From: Clostridium sp. CAG:417
GTDB lineage: Bacteria > Bacillota_I > Bacilli_A > RF39 > UBA660
Assembly (NCBI GenBank): GCA_000432835.1
Contig: FR890364.1
Coordinates: forward strand, 3,791-17,901
DNA: 14,111 bases
Direction of reading: 5' to 3'
A program made the translations under genes and the position numbers. Shown here piece after piece: positions 1 through 5,937 of the stretch (its first letter is position 1; each line of letters starts with the position of its first letter). The notes under the pieces were generated by a model. It was given only the letters and a program-made list of their open reading frames with translations, did no database searches and had not been told where the DNA came from.

Positions 1-2
1 AA

Positions 3-698
3 GAACTTCGAAATGTTAAAAATTATGATAGTTATAAAGAACATATTAATGGTACAGGAAATCTAAAAAATATTGATGAAGTTACAGAAGAAACTGTTGT
101 AAATACAACTGATAACTACAGTAACAATTCTAACAATAATACTTACACTAATGTTGATTATCCAGAAGAATCTTATGAACCACATAGTGTTGTAGTTGAG
201 GATGATGAAAACACTAATAGCGATGAAGAGACTAATAATAATGAAACTATTCCAGAAGAGGATAGAGTTCCAGCAGATGATGATGCTACAGATCAAATAG
301 TTACATCTGAAGATCAAGAAAAAGCCGATGATAATGCAACTGATCAAATTATAGTTGATGATAATGACAATAATAGTGATGATAATACAAATCCTGGCAT
401 AGAAGATGACGATTCACTATCCCTAGATGACTTTATTTCATCAGATGATCAAATAACGTCAAATGATACCGTTATAGATTATGATGATAATGTATCAACA
501 GATGGTACTCTAAATGATAACTATACTAATGAAACAACAAATGGAAACGATGCTGTAACTCCTGATACTGCTTTACCAGATCCTAATGCTGATAATATGC
601 AAAGTCTATCAAATGAAGCTTTAGCAGACATGTTAGTTGAAAGTATGGCATCATATCCAGTAGAAGAAAGTGGAGTAGCATATACTATGCATTTATAA
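3..698 (+). CDS. Acidic Asp/Asn/Thr-rich protein, C-terminal part (5' end outside window)
   Basis: An open frame runs from the left edge to TAA at 696-698, giving 231 visible residues with no start codon near the edge, so the gene begins upstream. The product is strongly acidic and low in complexity: runs of Asp, Asn, Glu and Thr, few Lys or Arg, and no membrane helix in the visible part, suggesting a disordered tail or linker. An imperfect repeat, ADDDATDQI then ADDNATDQI, begins at codons 273 and 324, 17 residues apart. Only the last 35 or so residues (from MQSLSNEALADML) look less biased and could fold. No domain is recognised and the function is unknown; a surface, secreted or cell-division protein with an acidic tail is possible but not shown. 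A terminator follows directly. The frame is well supported because the opposite strand offers only a short shadow frame. Confidence 0.72.
   Translation, partial: ELRNVKNYDSYKEHINGTGNLKNIDEVTEETVVNTTDNYSNNSNNNTYTNVDYPEESYEPHSVVVEDDENTNSDEETNNNETIPEEDRVPADDDATDQIVTSEDQEKADDNATDQIIVDDNDNNSDDNTNPGIEDDDSLSLDDFISSDDQITSNDTVIDYDDNVSTDGTLNDNYTNETTNGNDAVTPDTALPDPNADNMQSLSNEALADMLVESMASYPVEESGVAYTMHL
273..353 (+). repeat. Imperfect in-frame 51-bp tandem repeat in the acidic tail
   Basis: Codons from 273 encode ADDDATDQI and codons from 324 encode ADDNATDQI, 51 bp (17 codons) apart. The codons differ (gca/gcc, gct/gca, aca/act), so the protein sequence is better kept than the DNA, which suggests an old duplication or selection on the peptide. 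Confidence 0.5.
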
Positions 699-733
699 AA
701 AAAATAAGTAGGGCAACTTACTTATTTTTTTTT
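697..733 (+). terminator. Rho-independent terminator after the acidic protein gene
   Basis: Stem AAAAAAAATAAGT (697-709) pairs with ACTTATTTTTTTT (720-732) around a 10-nt loop and ends in a long T-tract. The stem starts inside the stop codon. It separates this gene from the methyltransferase promoter. Confidence 0.8.
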
Positions 734-769
734 AGGTAAAAATATTAGAACTTATTGTTTTATTCCTAC

Positions 770-798
770 TTTCTGTAAACCGATATTCATGCTATAAT
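770..798 (+). promoter_or_regulatory. Extended -10 promoter for the trmH-like/rimM/trmD unit
   Basis: TGCTATAAT at 790-798 is a perfect extended -10. The -35 region (around 770-776, TTTCTGT) matches the consensus poorly, as is usual for TGn promoters. Expected transcription start is near 805. The binding site GAGGTG (805-810) lies 5 nt before the ATG, so the leader would be very short. Confidence 0.7.
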
Positions 799-815
799 AA
801 AAAACGAGGTGTATT

Positions 816-1553
816 ATGTTAATAACAAGTTTAGATAATGAAAGAGTAAAAAAATACATAAAATTGAAAGAAAAAAAATATCGTGATCAAACAGGAGAAT
901 TTATTGTGGAAGGTTCACACTTAGTATTAGAGGCATATAGGGCCGGTTTAATTAAAGAATTAATTTTAGAAAAAGAAGCCGTATTTCCTTTAGATATAAA
1001 AGATATAGTTTATCTACCAATGGATATAATCAATAAGGTGAGTACAGTAGAAACTCCACAAACCGTAATGGCACTATGCAGTAAAAAAGAAGAAAACGAG
1101 TCTTTGGGAGACCATATACTAATGGTTGATGATGTTCAAGACCCAGGTAATTTAGGCACAATTATCAGAAGCGCTGTTGCTTTTAATATAGATACCGTTA
1201 TTCTAAGCAAAAATACCGTTGATTTATATAATCCAAAAACTATTAGGGCAACACAAGGAATGTTTTTTCATATAAATGTTATCAAAAAAGATTTACTTGA
1301 GGTTATGAAATACCTAGATGATATTGATGTACCAGTTTATGGAACTTTAGTAGAACACGGGGAAGATGTTCGTACATTAAACGAGAAAGATAAGAAAAAG
1401 TTTGCTCTTATTGTTGGAAATGAAGGAAATGGAGTTCATAAAGAAATAAGCGATAAATGTGATAAGAACTTATATATTAAAATGAATAGCGATGTTGAAA
1501 GTCTTAATGTCGGAGTAGCAACAAGCATTCTGCTTTATGAATTAGGACGTTAA
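816..1553 (+). CDS. TrmH/SpoU-family RNA 2'-O-ribose methyltransferase
   Basis: The 245-residue product has the SPOUT-class layout of TrmH/RlmB/TsnR enzymes, which transfer a methyl group from S-adenosylmethionine to a ribose 2'-OH of rRNA or tRNA. Residues 1-90 match the small SpoU substrate-binding domain (GEFIVEGSHLVLEA near 27-40). The knotted catalytic domain follows, with motif 1 DPGNLGTIIRSA (109-120, Asn112 and Arg118), motif 2 IVGNEGNG (199-206) and motif 3 ESLNVGVA (228-235). Length is normal for the family. The start is set by GAGGTG 5 nt upstream. rimM begins one base after the stop, so the two are co-transcribed and probably translationally coupled, which points to ribosome maturation. 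The exact target nucleotide (23S position, as for RlmB, or another site) cannot be read from the sequence, so no symbol is given. Confidence 0.93.
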   Translation: MLITSLDNERVKKYIKLKEKKYRDQTGEFIVEGSHLVLEAYRAGLIKELILEKEAVFPLDIKDIVYLPMDIINKVSTVETPQTVMALCSKKEENESLGDHILMVDDVQDPGNLGTIIRSAVAFNIDTVILSKNTVDLYNPKTIRATQGMFFHINVIKKDLLEVMKYLDDIDVPVYGTLVEHGEDVRTLNEKDKKKFALIVGNEGNGVHKEISDKCDKNLYIKMNSDVESLNVGVATSILLYELGR

Positions 1554-1554
1554 A

Positions 1555-2043
1555 ATGAAATTAATATATTTAGGAAAGATCACATCAACCCATGGTATCA
1601 AAGGGGAATTAAAAATCCACTCTAATTTTGAATATAAGATTCAAGCCTTTAGAGTAGGGAATCATCTTACAATAAATAATGTGGATTATACCATAAAAAG
1701 TTATCGTAGACATAAAGATTTTGATATGGTAACATTAAATGACTATAAAGATATCAACGAAGTTCAGTTTTTGCTAAAACAAAAAGTATACATTAAAGAA
1801 GAAGAACTTAATCTAGGAAATGATGAAGTGCTCGATGAAGATTTATTAAATTACAAAGTCATAATAAATAATGATATAGGATTTATCAAAGAAGTATTTT
1901 TTGCAAGCCCTACTAACAAAGTATTAAGAATCAATATAGATAATAAAGAAATACTAGTTCCTTACCAAAAAGAATTTATTACTAATATTGATAAATTAAA
2001 TCAAATGATATATATTAAGGTTATAGATGGGATGATTTTATGA
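1555..2043 (+). CDS. rimM: Ribosome maturation factor RimM (16S rRNA processing)
   Basis: RimM binds ribosomal protein S19 and assists late assembly of the 30S head. The 162-residue product opens with the family signature (IYLGKITSTHGIKGELKI, residues 4-21), part of the N-terminal RimM beta-barrel. It ends with a PRC-barrel-like domain, including VPYQKEFITNID and IKVIDGMIL. Length is close to the usual 165-175 residues. AGGA at 1544-1547, inside the end of the methyltransferase gene, supports the ATG at 1555. The gene ends TGA, overlapping the trmD start by 4 nt (ATGA), a standard coupling that shows UGA is a stop here. Genes for S16 and a KH-domain protein, which precede rimM in many Bacillota, do not directly precede it; a methyltransferase gene sits there instead. 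Confidence 0.95.
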   Translation: MKLIYLGKITSTHGIKGELKIHSNFEYKIQAFRVGNHLTINNVDYTIKSYRRHKDFDMVTLNDYKDINEVQFLLKQKVYIKEEELNLGNDEVLDEDLLNYKVIINNDIGFIKEVFFASPTNKVLRINIDNKEILVPYQKEFITNIDKLNQMIYIKVIDGMIL

Positions 2044-2705
2044 AGATAGATATTTTAACATTATTTCCAGAAATGTTTAAGGGCGTTTTTGAAGAATCAA
2101 TAATTAAAAGAGCCCAAGAGAATGGCTTAGTTGAAATACATTTACACAATTTCAGAGACTATACATCTGATAAGCATAACAAGGTCGATGATACTCCATA
2201 TGGTGGTGGTAGAGGAATGGTCTTGATGTGCCAACCAATCTTTGATTGTGTTAACGCTATTAAAACAGAAGAAAGCACTGTTATACTCCTTACTCCAGAC
2301 GGAAAAACATATAATCAGTCATTAGCGTATGAGTTATCTACCAAAAAACATATCATTTTAATATGTGGCCACTATGAAGGCTTTGATGAAAGAATTCGAT
2401 CATTATGTGATTTAGAACTTAGTGTTGGTGATTTCATTTTAACTGGTGGAGAAATCCCAAGTATGTTAATAGCTGATTCAATAATTCGTCTAATTCCTGG
2501 AGTTATTGAAGAAGAATCACATTTAAAAGAATCATTCAACAACAATTTACTTGACTACCCAGAATATACAAAGCCAAGAATATATAATGGCATGGAAGTA
2601 CCCGAAGTTTTACTTTCAGGTGATCACAAAAAAATAGATGCATACAGGTTAGAAGAAAGCATTAAAAGAACTAAAATAAGAAGACCAGATTTGCTAGAAA
2701 AGTAG
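2040..2705 (+). CDS. trmD: tRNA (guanine-37 N1)-methyltransferase
   Basis: TrmD methylates N1 of G37 beside the anticodon, preventing +1 frameshifting; it acts as a dimer with S-adenosylmethionine in a trefoil knot. The 221-residue product has the full motif set: DDTPYGGGRGM (50-60), the knot segments LLTPDGK (83-89) and ILICGHYEGFDERI (106-119), SVGDFILTGGE (128-138), and the C-terminal LDYPEYTKPRIYNGMEVP and LLSGDH. Asp172 in LLDYPEYTKP aligns with the catalytic aspartate of the family. The end, RRPDLL, is typical, although the protein is slightly shorter than many TrmDs (about 240). Its ATG overlaps the rimM stop by 4 nt. There is no terminator after it, and the next gene starts 7 nt downstream, so the operon continues. 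Confidence 0.97.
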   Translation: MKIDILTLFPEMFKGVFEESIIKRAQENGLVEIHLHNFRDYTSDKHNKVDDTPYGGGRGMVLMCQPIFDCVNAIKTEESTVILLTPDGKTYNQSLAYELSTKKHIILICGHYEGFDERIRSLCDLELSVGDFILTGGEIPSMLIADSIIRLIPGVIEEESHLKESFNNNLLDYPEYTKPRIYNGMEVPEVLLSGDHKKIDAYRLEESIKRTKIRRPDLLEK

Positions 2706-2712
2706 GTGCTAT

Positions 2713-3159
2713 ATGTATAAGGTAAAAACAAACAATAAAGCTTCAAAGAAAATAACCAATAAAGTAGATTTTGTCAATTTAGATGGCTTTTTAATGCCAT
2801 CTAAGAAACAATATTTTATTATTAATAGTGAGAGAATAAAAGACATAAAAGTAGTAGATAATGAACTTATAAAAGCCATGGTTAGTAAAAAAGTTAAGGC
2901 CAAATATAAAAGATTAATTGCCAAAATAACAGAATTATTTTTAGATGAAGATGGTGATGAAGCTGGTAATATGTCAGAAGTATTAAATAGAATAGAAAAA
3001 TTCCGTCAAGAAATAAAATATAAATATCGTTCATATCTTGAAAAAAAAGAAATATCTTTGATGGCTAAGCAATTACGTAATCTTCAAAAAGAGGCCCAAA
3101 AACGTTATATTGATGCAACTACATATACATATACTGAAACAAAGGGAAAAAATAGATAA
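2713..3159 (+). CDS. Small lysine-rich protein of unknown function
   Basis: The 148-residue product is basic and soluble, with no signal peptide or membrane helix. Residues 1-65 are Lys-rich with short hydrophobic stretches (VDFVNLDGFLMPSKKQYFII). An acidic patch (LDEDGDEAG) lies near 77-85. Residues 86-140 look helical and possibly coiled-coil (EVLNRIEKFRQEIKYKYRSYLEKK, abridged). No family is recognised. It is the last gene of the methyltransferase-rimM-trmD unit, starting 7 nt after trmD. An AGGTG binding site overlaps the trmD stop and sits only 4 nt from the ATG, a rather tight spacing. Its position suggests a link to RNA or ribosomes, and a basic helical protein could bind RNA, but that is inference. 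The opposite-strand frame over 2709-2924 is a shadow. Confidence 0.78.
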   Translation: MYKVKTNNKASKKITNKVDFVNLDGFLMPSKKQYFIINSERIKDIKVVDNELIKAMVSKKVKAKYKRLIAKITELFLDEDGDEAGNMSEVLNRIEKFRQEIKYKYRSYLEKKEISLMAKQLRNLQKEAQKRYIDATTYTYTETKGKNR

Positions 3160-3190
3160 GTTATTAATTAATAGGACTTATCTTTTTGTT
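3155..3190 (+). terminator. Terminator closing the rimM-trmD unit
   Basis: GATAAGT (3155-3161) pairs with ACTTATC (3176-3182), followed by TTTTTGTTT. The 14-nt loop contains the self-complementary TATTAATTAATA (3162-3173), which can extend the hairpin. The stem includes the stop codon of the preceding gene. Confidence 0.75.
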
Positions 3191-3234
3191 TACATTTAAT
3201 TTACATTCTTTATTTCAATATTTAAACCTCTATA

Positions 3235-3263
3235 TTGCTTAAGATTATTTTCCACTTTATAAT
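3235..3263 (+). promoter_or_regulatory. Sigma-A-type promoter for the anchored extracellular protein
   Basis: TTGCTT (3235-3240) and TATAAT (3258-3263) are separated by exactly 17 bp. Expected start is near 3270. The AGGAG site (3276-3280) lies 6 nt before the ATG at 3287. Confidence 0.75.
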
Positions 3264-3286
3264 CAAAATATAGATAGGAGAAAATT

Positions 3287-4138
3287 ATGGAAAAAGAAGA
3301 AGAAAAGAAAAAAACAAAAAACTCATCAAAAGTACTAATCATAATTCTTGCTATTTTATTACTTGCAGCCATATCTTACATCATTTTAGATAAAACTGGA
3401 GTACTTGATAGTATCACATCATCAAATAAAGAAACAGAAACAAAAAATACAACAGAAAAAGCTAACGCTAAGAGTGATGACAAGAGTAGCACAAGACAAT
3501 TAACTGAGGCCGAAAAAGCAACTATTACCTCATCAATTGTTAATACTTATAACAAGTATTTTGCATCATACTATCCACTATTAAATACAAATAACATCAC
3601 TAATCAAGATCTTTTAATGTTTGCTTTTTATAATGCAGAAAACAAAAGTTCATTTACAAAAAAACAAGTAGAAGATTTAATTCACAAATATTTTGGAAAA
3701 GATAGAACAGTGACACATGAAAATATTATTTGTCCAACTGAAAATCAACCATTATATATTTATGATGCCTCAACAGAAACATATACTCAAAATGCAAATC
3801 ATCCAGGACACGGTGGCGGATCTACTGGTATTATTACAGATAATAAAATTTACTATTTAGATGGAACAATAACAAGCAATATAGTTACAATAAATGCTAA
3901 GGTGGTATATGGATATGTATTAGGAGATACTAACGGACCAAGAAATGCTTATTTTAAGAGTTTCTTAGACGCTAAGGCCGCTAGCAATCCAGTCATTGGT
4001 GATATAAATTCAGATAATGACATTACAGTATCAGATACAGATATCAAAAATATAGCTGATAGTCTTCCAACAACTACTTATACTTTTGAACATGATGCAA
4101 CAGGAAACTATATTTTAAAAAGTGTTACTATTAAGTAA
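3287..4138 (+). CDS. Membrane-anchored extracellular protein, unknown function, with one calcium-loop-like motif
   Basis: The 283-residue product has a charged cytoplasmic start (MEKEEEKKKTKNSSK) and a single signal-anchor helix at about 16-34. A Thr/Lys/Asn/Ser-rich linker (about 45-72) follows, then an extracellular region of some 210 residues. No Lys-Arg-rich wall anchor or lipobox is seen. Visible marks are HPGHGGG (172-178) and a lone Cys149. The segment DINSDNDITVSD (239-250) has the D-x-N-x-D spacing and position-12 Asp of a dockerin or EF-hand calcium loop, followed by TDIKNIADSL, which could be the paired helix. Only one copy is present, whereas dockerins carry two, so the match may be chance. 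The gene stands alone with its own promoter and terminator. The start is supported by AGGAG at good spacing. The function is not known. Confidence 0.82.
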   Translation: MEKEEEKKKTKNSSKVLIIILAILLLAAISYIILDKTGVLDSITSSNKETETKNTTEKANAKSDDKSSTRQLTEAEKATITSSIVNTYNKYFASYYPLLNTNNITNQDLLMFAFYNAENKSSFTKKQVEDLIHKYFGKDRTVTHENIICPTENQPLYIYDASTETYTQNANHPGHGGGSTGIITDNKIYYLDGTITSNIVTINAKVVYGYVLGDTNGPRNAYFKSFLDAKAASNPVIGDINSDNDITVSDTDIKNIADSLPTTTYTFEHDATGNYILKSVTIK

Positions 4139-4149
4139 TACTTTTTTTT
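4117..4149 (+). terminator. Strong terminator built over the stop codon of the anchored protein
   Basis: AAAAAGTGTTACT (4117-4129) pairs with AGTAATACTTTTT (4134-4146) over 13 bp with one G-U pair. The loop is ATTA and the run of eight T ends at 4149. The left arm encodes the last residues and the stop TAA (4136-4138) lies in the right arm, so coding and termination signals overlap. Confidence 0.88.
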
Positions 4150-4168
4150 AATTTATTTATTAATTCAG

Positions 4169-4197
4169 TTGCACAAATAAGTTATGTGTGATATAAT
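4169..4197 (+). promoter_or_regulatory. Strong promoter for rplS
   Basis: TTGCAC (4169-4174), a 17-bp spacer and TATAAT (4192-4197), with TG at 4189-4190 making it an extended -10 as well. This near-ideal promoter fits a ribosomal protein gene. Expected start is near 4204. Confidence 0.85.
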
Positions 4198-4202
4198 TAA
4201 AA

Positions 4203-4276
4203 GCGTCAAAAAAAGGCGATCCGCTGAATAATTAATTTATGATCACTGGTTAATATAGAAAGAGAGGAAACTAATA
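4203..4276 (+). ncRNA. Leader of rplS, candidate L19-type autoregulatory leader
   Basis: About 73 nt separate the predicted transcription start from the rplS ATG, longer than other leaders here. Possible pairings are AGCG (4202-4205) with CGCT (4222-4225), the two GATC copies (4218-4221 and 4241-4244), and CCGCTG (4221-4226) with CACTGG (4244-4249, one mismatch); these are mutually exclusive. L19 leaders that bind their own product are known in low-GC Gram-positives, so position and length fit. I cannot confirm the family fold by eye. The binding site GAGAGGAA (4262-4269) lies outside these helices. Confidence 0.4.
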
Positions 4277-4621
4277 ATGAACGTAATTGACAAAATTAAT
4301 GAAAAACAAATAAGAAAAGATATTCCTGAATTCCGTGTTGGAGACACTGTAAAAGTTGGTGTTAGAATTATCGAAGGAAAAAGAGAACGTGTTCAAGATT
4401 ATGAAGGAACTGTTGTAGCTCGTCGTGGTGGTAGTGTATCTGAAACATTTACAGTACGTAAAATGTCATCAGGAGTAGGAGTTGAAAGAACATTCCCAAT
4501 TAATTCACCAAAAATTGCATATGTTGAGGTAATGAGAAAAGGTAGAGTAAGACGTGCTAAACTTACATTCTTAAGAGGAATGGTTGGTCAATACCGCATC
4601 AAAGAAAGAGGACAAAAATAA
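4277..4621 (+). CDS. rplS: 50S ribosomal protein L19
   Basis: L19 sits at the interface of the large and small ribosomal subunits and contacts the intersubunit bridges. The 114-residue product has the normal length and is colinear with the family: PEFRVGDTVKVGVRIIEGKRERVQDYEGTV near 17-46 (quoted only to locate it), ARRGG, FTVRKMSSGVGVERTFP, and the basic end RRAKLTFLRG. The ATG at 4277 follows GAGAGGAA at good spacing. In many Bacillota rplS directly follows trmD. Here two genes and two terminators lie between them, and rplS has its own strong promoter and leader. Signal peptidase I follows 28 nt later, across a terminator-like hairpin, so some read-through into lepB is likely. Confidence 0.98.
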   Translation: MNVIDKINEKQIRKDIPEFRVGDTVKVGVRIIEGKRERVQDYEGTVVARRGGSVSETFTVRKMSSGVGVERTFPINSPKIAYVEVMRKGRVRRAKLTFLRGMVGQYRIKERGQK

Positions 4622-4640
4622 GGGCTAACCCCTTATTTTT
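4614..4640 (+). terminator. Hairpin after rplS: intrinsic terminator, possibly also a translation element for lepB
   Basis: AAAAATAAGGG (4614-4624) and CCCTTATTTTT (4630-4640) form a perfect 11-bp stem with loop CTAAC, and the right arm ends in five T. The rplS stop lies in the left arm. Only 9 nt separate the hairpin from the lepB ATG, so lepB depends on read-through or on a promoter I cannot find. Confidence 0.72.
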
Positions 4641-4649
4641 ATTTATAAT

Positions 4650-5177
4650 ATGCAAAAGTTTTTAAAAGAATATTTACCATATATAATAGTTATCATAATA
4701 GTAATATTAGTAAAGATATTTTTTATAACTCCCGTAAGAGTAAAAGGCGTATCTATGAATAATACTCTGAAAGATAAAGATATTATGCTCCTAAATAAAG
4801 CTATATATAGGCATCAAGACATTAAACGCTTTGACATAGTCGTAATAAAAATGGGAAATGAAGAAATAATAAAAAGAGTCATTGGACTTCCTGGTGATGA
4901 AGTGGTTTATAAAAATAATAAACTTTATATCAATAATAAATTGATAGATGAAGACTTTAACAAAGTATATGATATAAATCTCAATGATTATAATACAAGT
5001 GTTTTGGGCAGCAGTAAAGTTCCTAAAAATCATTATTTTGTACTAGGAGATAATAGACCAAAATCAGCCGATAGTAGACTTTTAGGATTTATTTCACAAA
5101 AAGATATAGTGGGAAAAGCTGAATATATAGTTTTTCCGCCAAAAAGATGGAAAGCAAATAAACTACTAACAAAGTAA
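4650..5177 (+). CDS. lepB: Signal peptidase I
   Basis: This membrane serine protease removes signal peptides from exported proteins. The 175-residue product has one N-terminal membrane helix (about 9-27) and the family boxes in order: VKGVSMNNTL (31-40) with catalytic Ser35, RFDIVVIK (60-67), EIIKRVIGLPGDEV (72-85) with the general base Lys75, and GDNRPKSADSRLLGFIS (133-149). Length fits the short Gram-positive (SipS-like) type. The ATG at 4650 is chosen because the next in-frame ATG falls on Met36, after the nucleophile, and would remove the anchor. No SD sequence lies in the usual window. The nearest candidate, AAAGAGG (4605-4611), is on the far side of the hairpin. A TATAAT at 4644-4649 touches the ATG and is too close to be its promoter. 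Confidence 0.96.
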   Translation: MQKFLKEYLPYIIVIIIVILVKIFFITPVRVKGVSMNNTLKDKDIMLLNKAIYRHQDIKRFDIVVIKMGNEEIIKRVIGLPGDEVVYKNNKLYINNKLIDEDFNKVYDINLNDYNTSVLGSSKVPKNHYFVLGDNRPKSADSRLLGFISQKDIVGKAEYIVFPPKRWKANKLLTK

Positions 5178-5192
5178 AAAATTTGCTTTTTT
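5151..5192 (+). terminator. Terminator overlapping the end of lepB
   Basis: AAAGCAAAT (5151-5159) pairs with ATTTGCTTT (5181-5189) and the T-run continues to 5192. The loop is long (21 nt). The left arm encodes the Lys-Ala-Asn of the last coding stretch of lepB. Confidence 0.65.
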
Positions 5193-5193
5193 G

Positions 5194-5202
5194 TGTTATA
5201 AT
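5194..5202 (+). promoter_or_regulatory. Extended -10 promoter for the HD-domain gene
   Basis: TGTTATAAT is a perfect extended -10; the -35 zone (about 5174-5179) is only A-rich. It begins 2 nt after the lepB terminator T-run. AAGGAG (5214-5219) precedes the ATG at 5225 by 5 nt. Confidence 0.65.
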
Positions 5203-5224
5203 TAAACTTGGATAAGGAGCATAT

Positions 5225-5821
5225 ATGATTTTAACAAGTAATAAAGCATTAGAAATATTAGAAGGTGCTAGAGGAAAAACATTAAGCGATGGTTGGATAA
5301 ACCATTCTATATGTGTTGGAGAAAGCGCCTATAAAATTGCCAAAGCCTTGAACGAAAAAGGGCAAAGCCTAGATCTCGATAAGGTTAAAACACTAGGCTA
5401 TATACATGATATTGGAAAAATGGTTGGTCCATTTAAAAATCACGTTATGAATGGGTACTATTACATGCAAAAAGAAGGATATGATGAGGACTACTGTAAT
5501 ATTTGTCTTACTCATTCATATTTAAATAATGATGTTATGTGTACTGCCGGAGGAATTCCAAGTGATATTCCGTTTAGAAAAGAGTTCATCGAAAACCATG
5601 AGTACACTTTATCAGAAAAGATAATTAATTTATGTGATTTAATGTGTACGGCCAAAGTTTTTACAGTAGACAAAAGATTAATTGACATAATAATAAGACA
5701 TGGAACCTATTCTAATACACAGTATCACATTAAAGAAACTTATAAATTAAAAGAATATTTTGATAATTTATTAGGTTATGATTTATATAAATTATTTCCA
5801 GAAATAAAAGATAATTTATAA
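5225..5821 (+). CDS. HD-domain metal-dependent phosphohydrolase
   Basis: The 198-residue soluble product carries the HD-superfamily metal ligands in the right order: His27 (WINHSICVG), His61-Asp62 in an HDIGK motif, His97 (CLTHSY) and Asp138 (INLCDLMC). HD enzymes hydrolyse phosphomonoesters or phosphodiesters such as nucleotides, cyclic dinucleotides or 2',3'-cyclic phosphates. HDIG motifs also occur in cyclic-di-AMP and alarmone hydrolases, but no RelA synthetase region or membrane domain is present here. The substrate cannot be assigned. The protein is rich in Cys (Cys30, 91, 94, 106, 137, 141), which suggests a cytoplasmic enzyme. The gene has its own promoter, a clear AAGGAG site and its own terminator, so it is monocistronic and its neighbours give no clue. 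Confidence 0.87.
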   Translation: MILTSNKALEILEGARGKTLSDGWINHSICVGESAYKIAKALNEKGQSLDLDKVKTLGYIHDIGKMVGPFKNHVMNGYYYMQKEGYDEDYCNICLTHSYLNNDVMCTAGGIPSDIPFRKEFIENHEYTLSEKIINLCDLMCTAKVFTVDKRLIDIIIRHGTYSNTQYHIKETYKLKEYFDNLLGYDLYKLFPEIKDNL

Positions 5822-5831
5822 AAAGTTTTTA

Positions 5832-5868
5832 CCCCTTTCTAGGAGAAATAGCAAAGGGCTTTTTATTT
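5832..5868 (+). terminator. Terminator after the HD-domain gene
   Basis: CCCTTTCTA (5833-5841) pairs with TAG and AAAGGG (5849-5858, one bulged C at 5852) around GGAGAAA, followed by CTTTTTATTT. The last T residues overlap the -35 box of the next promoter. Confidence 0.78.
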
Positions 5869-5895
5869 GACATAATATAATTTCTATATTATCAT
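5867..5895 (+). promoter_or_regulatory. Consensus promoter for the YdjI/YdjG-like pair
   Basis: TTGACA (5867-5872) is a perfect -35 box, followed by a 17-bp spacer and TATCAT (5890-5895). Expected start is near 5902, giving a leader of about 90 nt. No sigma-W-type or other alternative sigma signature was noticed. Confidence 0.8.
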
Positions 5896-5905
5896 AATCT
5901 ATAGT

Positions 5906-5937
5906 AGGAGGTAAGAAAGGAGGCCTAAAAAGGGCCT
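5906..5937 (+). promoter_or_regulatory. Two orphan SD sequences and a small hairpin at the mRNA 5' end (STAB-SD-like)
   Basis: AGGAGG (5906-5911) and GAAAGGAGG (5915-5923) lie within about 20 nt of the predicted 5' end, yet no start codon follows either at usable spacing. The gene starts about 70 nt later with its own GTGAGG (5981-5986). GAAAGGAGG is the core described for the cry3A STAB-SD element, where a bound 30S subunit protects the transcript. A hairpin AGGCC/GGCCT (5921-5925 with 5933-5937) overlaps the last three bases of the second copy and could modulate it. Confidence 0.55.

Noticed and set aside
63..347. Minus-strand 94-residue Ile/Phe-rich frame
   Set aside because: It lies opposite the long acidic plus-strand gene. 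Its hydrophobic composition is simply the reverse complement of Asp/Asn/Thr codons, and no ribosome site or promoter serves it.
2040..2043. UGA recoding to Trp, as in mollicutes
   Set aside because: rimM and the response regulator both end in TGA exactly at a coupled downstream ATG, and Trp is encoded by TGG throughout, so the standard bacterial code applies.
4644..4649. TATAAT directly before the lepB ATG as a promoter for leaderless lepB mRNA
   Set aside because: A -10 box touching the ATG would start transcription about 7 nt inside the gene, and the next in-frame ATG is after the catalytic serine. A leaderless start needs the box further upstream.
5225..5821. HD-domain protein as a RelA/SpoT-type alarmone enzyme or cyclic-di-AMP hydrolase
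   Set aside because: The HD metal ligands are there, but the protein has only about 200 residues, with no synthetase, TGS, ACT or membrane domain; the substrate cannot be assigned.
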